NCBI GenBank assembly: GCA_016182705.1
Contig: JACPGA010000109.1
Location: 1-10,040 of the forward strand
Direction of reading: 5' to 3'
Source of the DNA: Deltaproteobacteria bacterium
GTDB lineage: Bacteria; Desulfobacterota; GWC2-55-46
Length of the DNA stretch: 10,040 nt
Shown: one piece after another, positions 7,741-10,040 of the stretch
Layout: each line of letters begins with the position of its first letter
Numbering within the stretch: position 1 is the first letter of the stretch
The notes under the pieces: generated by a model
Told to the model about the DNA's origin: nothing
Seen by the model: the letters and a program-made list of their open reading frames with translations, nothing else
The model's database searches: none
Made by a program: the position numbers and the translations under genes

Positions 7741-8883
7741 TCAAAGGCTCTTGAACTGCTTGCTGAGGGTTATGCCCTGGTACTGGTATGAAGAGCCTAT
7801 CTTCGGGCCGTATATCTTGTCGGGAATGTCGGCCATGCGCTCGAAAAAGAGCTTGCAGAAGGTCTGGCCGTTGCCGATCATGAACGGCACGTCATGGGCG
7901 CGCACCTCGAGGACGGCTTTTGTCCCCTTTACCTCGCCATTCGCGCCGAAGCCGAAGCCCGGGTCGAAAAAGCCCGCGTAATGGGTGCGAAGCTCGCCGG
8001 AGCCAGCTTCGTAGGCGACCATTTCGGCGGCGTACCTGGGCGGTATGCGTATCTTTTCCTTCGAGGAGAGGATATAGAACTCTTCCGGCTCCAGTATGAG
8101 CGTGCCCCTGCTGTTCTTTTGGATGGGCTCCCAGAAGTCAGAGACGCTGTAGTGGTTTTTCATGGTGAGGTCTATGACGTGGCTGTTCTTTTTTGACTTG
8201 TACCCTATTATGCCGCTGGGGTTGTCCCCGCTCAGGTCGACCGACATGAAAATGCCCTTGGAGACCTTGAGCTCGTCGGCCGTCAGGTGTTCCTCTCCGT
8301 TATAAAGGAGGCGGGAGCCCTTGTGCAGGGCCTTGAGCTTTGAATCCGTAAGCGCGCATTCGCCCCGGGCGAGCCTGAGCTGCACAAGGGAGAGCCCTTC
8401 CTTGACCTTTATCGTAAAAGACCTGGGCATTACCTCAAGAAAGAGCTGGCCTTCGTATCCGCAGGCAATATCTTCGAACCGGGGACTCTTGTTCGTGAGG
8501 ACTCTTGCGAACACGTCGAGCCTGCCTGTCGTTGACTTCGGGTTGGCCCTGCCCCTTATGTCCTCCGGGAGCTTCAGCTCCTCCATGAGAGGTATTAGGT
8601 AGACATGGCCGCGCTCGAGGATTCCGCCCTTTGAGATGTCGGTCTCGTACATTACGAGGTCTGAGCCGTACACGTCAGGGGTGTGGAGCCTTTCCATGAC
8701 GTCGCTGTCTTCGGGAAGGAAGCTGGATATGAGCCTGTAGGCCTTCTTGCCAAGCCTCAGGTCCATCGAGGCTGGCTGTATCTGCCCTTCCTCGATAGCG
8801 GCGGCTTTGGAGAATATATGGCCTTTGGATATGGCTTTTTTTATCGACTGGCAGCTTAGTACGCCCAGGTTTTTCTCTGACAT
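7741..8883 (-). CDS. dcd: dCTP deaminase, two-domain Dcd type
   Basis: A 380-residue member of the dUTPase-fold dCTP deaminase family, supplying dUTP for thymidylate synthesis. It is about twice the length of the classical enzyme because the fold appears twice. The N-terminal half has GQIQPASMDLRLG (33-45), RGRANPKSTTGR (110-121) and CGYEGQLFLEV with E150, the expected catalytic glutamate. The C-terminal half repeats the theme (HYAGFFDPGFGFG; KAVLEVRAHDVPF; GSSYQYQ near the end). Which half is catalytic is inferred from motif quality. Start ATG 8883 has AAGG 8 bases upstream. An in-frame ATG at 8922 would add 13 residues but overlaps a possible -10 element and lacks a ribosome-binding site. 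The gene precedes ftsK on the same strand. Confidence 0.88.
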   Translation of the reverse strand: MSEKNLGVLSCQSIKKAISKGHIFSKAAAIEEGQIQPASMDLRLGKKAYRLISSFLPEDSDVMERLHTPDVYGSDLVMYETDISKGGILERGHVYLIPLMEELKLPEDIRGRANPKSTTGRLDVFARVLTNKSPRFEDIACGYEGQLFLEVMPRSFTIKVKEGLSLVQLRLARGECALTDSKLKALHKGSRLLYNGEEHLTADELKVSKGIFMSVDLSGDNPSGIIGYKSKKNSHVIDLTMKNHYSVSDFWEPIQKNSRGTLILEPEEFYILSSKEKIRIPPRYAAEMVAYEAGSGELRTHYAGFFDPGFGFGANGEVKGTKAVLEVRAHDVPFMIGNGQTFCKLFFERMADIPDKIYGPKIGSSYQYQGITLSKQFKSL

Positions 8884-8917
8884 GGAGGCAGCCTTAAAAG
8901 AGGATTTAAACGGCGGT

Positions 8918-8946
8918 ATCATACAAAAAAGAAGCTGAAAAATAAA
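8918..8946 (-). promoter_or_regulatory. Weak candidate promoter for dcd-ftsK
   Basis: On the minus strand TATGAT (8923-8918) is a good -10 match, preceded 17 bases upstream by TTTATT (8946-8941), a poor -35. It lies between the terminator of the PilZ gene and the chosen dcd start. Transcription from here would begin near 8911, which supports ATG 8883 over ATG 8922. Confidence 0.3.
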
Positions 8947-8971
8947 GGATTACTTTAGGCGGGAGCGCAAT

Positions 8972-9002
8972 AAAAAAGCCCGGCCTTTAAAGGGCCGGGC
9001 TT
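8972..9002 (-). terminator. Intrinsic terminator of the PilZ gene
   Basis: A perfect 10-bp GC-rich stem (AAGCCCGGCC at 8976-8985, GGCCGGGCTT at 8993-9002) with a 7-base loop is followed on the minus strand by a run of Ts (the As at 8972-8977). It begins 21 bases after the PilZ-gene stop and separates that gene from dcd. Confidence 0.9.
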
Positions 9003-9022
9003 GCAGAGAGCGGATTTGTTTT

Positions 9023-9400
9023 TCAGGCGACCTGGGCCTGGTCCTCGAACCTGAGGCCTGCCCTGGATATCCCGTAGAACTTCTTTGTCCAGACCACCCG
9101 GGCGAGTCTTTCTATCTCGAGCTCCTGTATGTAGACGTTGACTGTCTCGTTCTGGTCAAAGGGCAGGTAGCCCATCATCTTGATGCCGAGCCCGGTCTCA
9201 GAGACGTCGACGGTCTTTACAGGTACTTTTACTTCGCCTTTGAGTATGTTCGCGGTCTTCTGGGTGAGCTGCCTGTTCCCGTATCGCCTGTCAGGCTCAT
9301 GGGACTTCATTACGAAACCGCAATGAGGGCATGGCAGATTGGAATTTCTTGCAGCCGTGAAGAATGAGTTTTCGCACTTTGGGCAATTCAGCCTGTTCAT
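9023..9400 (-). CDS. Zinc-ribbon and PilZ domain protein
   Basis: A 125-residue soluble protein. The N-terminus has two Cys-X2-Cys knuckles (C6/C9 in CPKC, C24/C27 in CPHC), a likely zinc ribbon. A PilZ-like domain follows, with the RxxxR element R39-R43 (DRRYGNR) and a DVSETGLG segment matching the D/NxSxxG motif; the C-terminal strands include RVVWTKKFYGISRAGLRF. Both elements that contact cyclic di-GMP in PilZ proteins are present, so binding is plausible. It would be an effector, but its target is unknown. Start ATG 9400 has a purine-rich GAGGGTGGCGGA upstream. It is transcribed alone, with its own promoter and terminator, divergent from the ftsB-like gene. Confidence 0.85.
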   Translation of the reverse strand: MNRLNCPKCENSFFTAARNSNLPCPHCGFVMKSHEPDRRYGNRQLTQKTANILKGEVKVPVKTVDVSETGLGIKMMGYLPFDQNETVNVYIQELEIERLARVVWTKKFYGISRAGLRFEDQAQVA

Positions 9401-9463
9401 CTTCCGCCACCCTCGTATCGCTTAGCGCATATTTCCAGATTCAGCCGGAACAATCGCGCCTCC

Positions 9464-9491
9464 ATGATAACAATATCGTAACTTTTGTCAA
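9464..9491 (-). promoter_or_regulatory. Sigma-70-type promoter of the PilZ gene
   Basis: On the minus strand a perfect TTGACA (9491-9486) and TATCAT (9469-9464, five of six matches) are separated by 16 bases. Transcription would start near 9457, giving a leader of about 57 bases before ATG 9400. This is the best promoter match in the window. Confidence 0.7.
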
Positions 9492-9583
9492 TAGACTTTA
9501 GCCCTGATTTCCTCTTTCCGCAAGGCTTTTTTGAAAAAACAGCAGATACCTGTCCTTTCGGCCTTTTTCGGAGAGCCGGGGCC

Positions 9584-9610
9584 TTGACTTTTGGGGTTCA
9601 CTCTGATAAT
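9584..9610 (+). promoter_or_regulatory. Candidate promoter of the ftsB-like gene
   Basis: TTGACT (9584-9589) and GATAAT (9605-9610) each match five of six consensus bases, but the 15-base spacer is short. Using CTTGAC as the -35 gives 16. It lies 26 bases upstream of ATG 9637, with AAAAGG at 9626-9631 as the ribosome-binding site. The rest of the 236-base divergent spacer shows nothing else I can support. Confidence 0.4.
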
Positions 9611-9636
9611 CCTTATGCTTCGGGTAAAAGGTTCTG

Positions 9637-9960
9637 ATGAGTAAAACCATAGAAATATTCAAGAGAAAATATATCCTTCTGGCCGGGCTCCTGCTTGTGG
9701 CCGTAGTGACTGTCTTTGGCGACAAGGGCATTTATGAGCTGTACAAGGTAAGGCAGGAGCGGGACGGAATATTGGCCTACAACCATTCCCTTGAGTCTGA
9801 GAACAGGGAACTGGAGAGGCAGATAAGGCTTCTTGAGACCGACAAGAAGTACATCGGGCAGATAGCCAGGAAAGAGCTGGGCAAGCTCGGAAGAAACGAG
9901 CTCGTATATAAAATCGAGGCGCCAGCCAAGGATAAGGCCGGGGAGCCTGCCCGCAAGTAA
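9637..9960 (+). CDS. FtsB/DivIC family cell-division protein
   Basis: A 107-residue bitopic membrane protein of the septum formation initiator family (FtsB in Proteobacteria, DivIC in Firmicutes), which joins FtsL and FtsQ to activate septal peptidoglycan synthesis. A short cytoplasmic N-terminus (MSKTIEIFKRK) precedes one membrane helix at ~12-28. A periplasmic coiled coil follows at ~33-70 (YKVRQERDGILAYN; ELERQIRLLETD), then the family's C-terminal motif YIGQIARKELGKLGRNELVY at ~72-91. Length is typical. Start ATG 9637 has AGG 5 bases upstream. It lies divergent from the PilZ gene, and another gene starts 58 bases downstream on the same strand. Confidence 0.88.
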   Translation: MSKTIEIFKRKYILLAGLLLVAVVTVFGDKGIYELYKVRQERDGILAYNHSLESENRELERQIRLLETDKKYIGQIARKELGKLGRNELVYKIEAPAKDKAGEPARK

Positions 9961-10018
9961 TGCGTCCGCATGATGCGCACTTCTCCAGGTTTTTCTTGAA
10001 CACAATCAAAGGACACGA

Positions 10019-10040
10019 ATGACGAAAAAGATAAAAACAG
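10019..10040 (+). CDS. Start of an unidentified gene (3' part outside window)
   Basis: An ATG at 10019 opens a frame reading MTKKIKT to the window edge. AAAGGA at 10008-10013 sits 5 bases upstream, a well-placed ribosome-binding site. Seven codons are too few to name a product. Its position behind the ftsB-like gene suggests co-transcription. Confidence 0.5.

Noticed and set aside
6975..7754. Long plus-strand open frame antisense to the FtsK N-terminus
   Set aside because: It mirrors the membrane and charged-linker codons of ftsK, has no recognisable motif, and is a composition shadow.
9401..9457. Cyclic di-GMP riboswitch in the leader of the PilZ gene
   Set aside because: The leader is only about 57 bases and lacks the conserved GEMM core, so it is too short for either known class.
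9521..9545. T-run/A-run inverted repeat (CTTTTTTGAAAAAAC) as a terminator
   Set aside because: It has no GC-rich stem and essentially no loop, and no gene ends close to it.
9498..9731. Small minus-strand frame in the divergent spacer
   Set aside because: It overlaps the ftsB-like start and the promoter region and shows no ribosome-binding site or recognisable motif.
9961..9985. CGCAT/ATGCG palindrome after the ftsB-like gene as a terminator
   Set aside because: The arms are five bases with a one-base gap and there is no T-run; a further gene starts 58 bases on with a good ribosome-binding site.

Overview
The window looks like chromosomal backbone from a Gram-negative bacterium. LolA and a periplasm-directed signal peptide imply an outer membrane. 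Heavy use of AGG (Arg) and ATA (Ile) codons, a two-domain Dcd, a zinc-ribbon PilZ protein and an RpfG-like response regulator fit a Desulfobacterota- or Nitrospirota-like lineage. That placement is an inference from codon style and gene repertoire. I see no phage, insertion sequence, CRISPR array, tRNA or rRNA.

Layout. (1) Positions 1-2694, plus strand: a two-component pair, made of the 3' part of a HAMP-PAS sensor histidine kinase followed by a REC + HD-GYP-like response regulator. The HD-GYP domain keeps its GYP loop but has lost most metal ligands. (2) Positions 2691-5525, minus strand: a tightly packed housekeeping operon lolA-yajQ-prmA-rsmE. It covers lipoprotein transport, a YajQ nucleotide-binding protein, ribosomal protein L11 methylation and 16S rRNA methylation. 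prmA and rsmE overlap by ATGA, and rsmE and the response regulator end convergently on a shared TTAA. (3) Positions 5526-5654: a short intergenic stretch with a stem plus T-run that could be a terminator, and a copy of what looks like a dispersed intergenic palindrome. (4) Positions 5655-8883, minus strand: dcd followed by ftsK. ftsK is broken into two overlapping frames by a missing segment between its beta and alpha motor subdomains, and it also lacks the core of the DNA-reading gamma domain. (5) Positions 8972-9400, minus strand: a monocistronic zinc-ribbon/PilZ gene with a clear promoter and terminator. (6) Positions 9401-9636: a divergent promoter region. (7) Positions 9637-10040, plus strand: an FtsB/DivIC-type division protein and the first seven codons of another gene.

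Three products are linked by family to cyclic di-GMP: the HD-GYP-like regulator, YajQ and PilZ. Two (FtsK and FtsB/DivIC) belong to division and chromosome segregation. The most noteworthy items are the doubly deleted ftsK and the HD-GYP domain with a dismantled metal site. I see no convincing wholly new system here.
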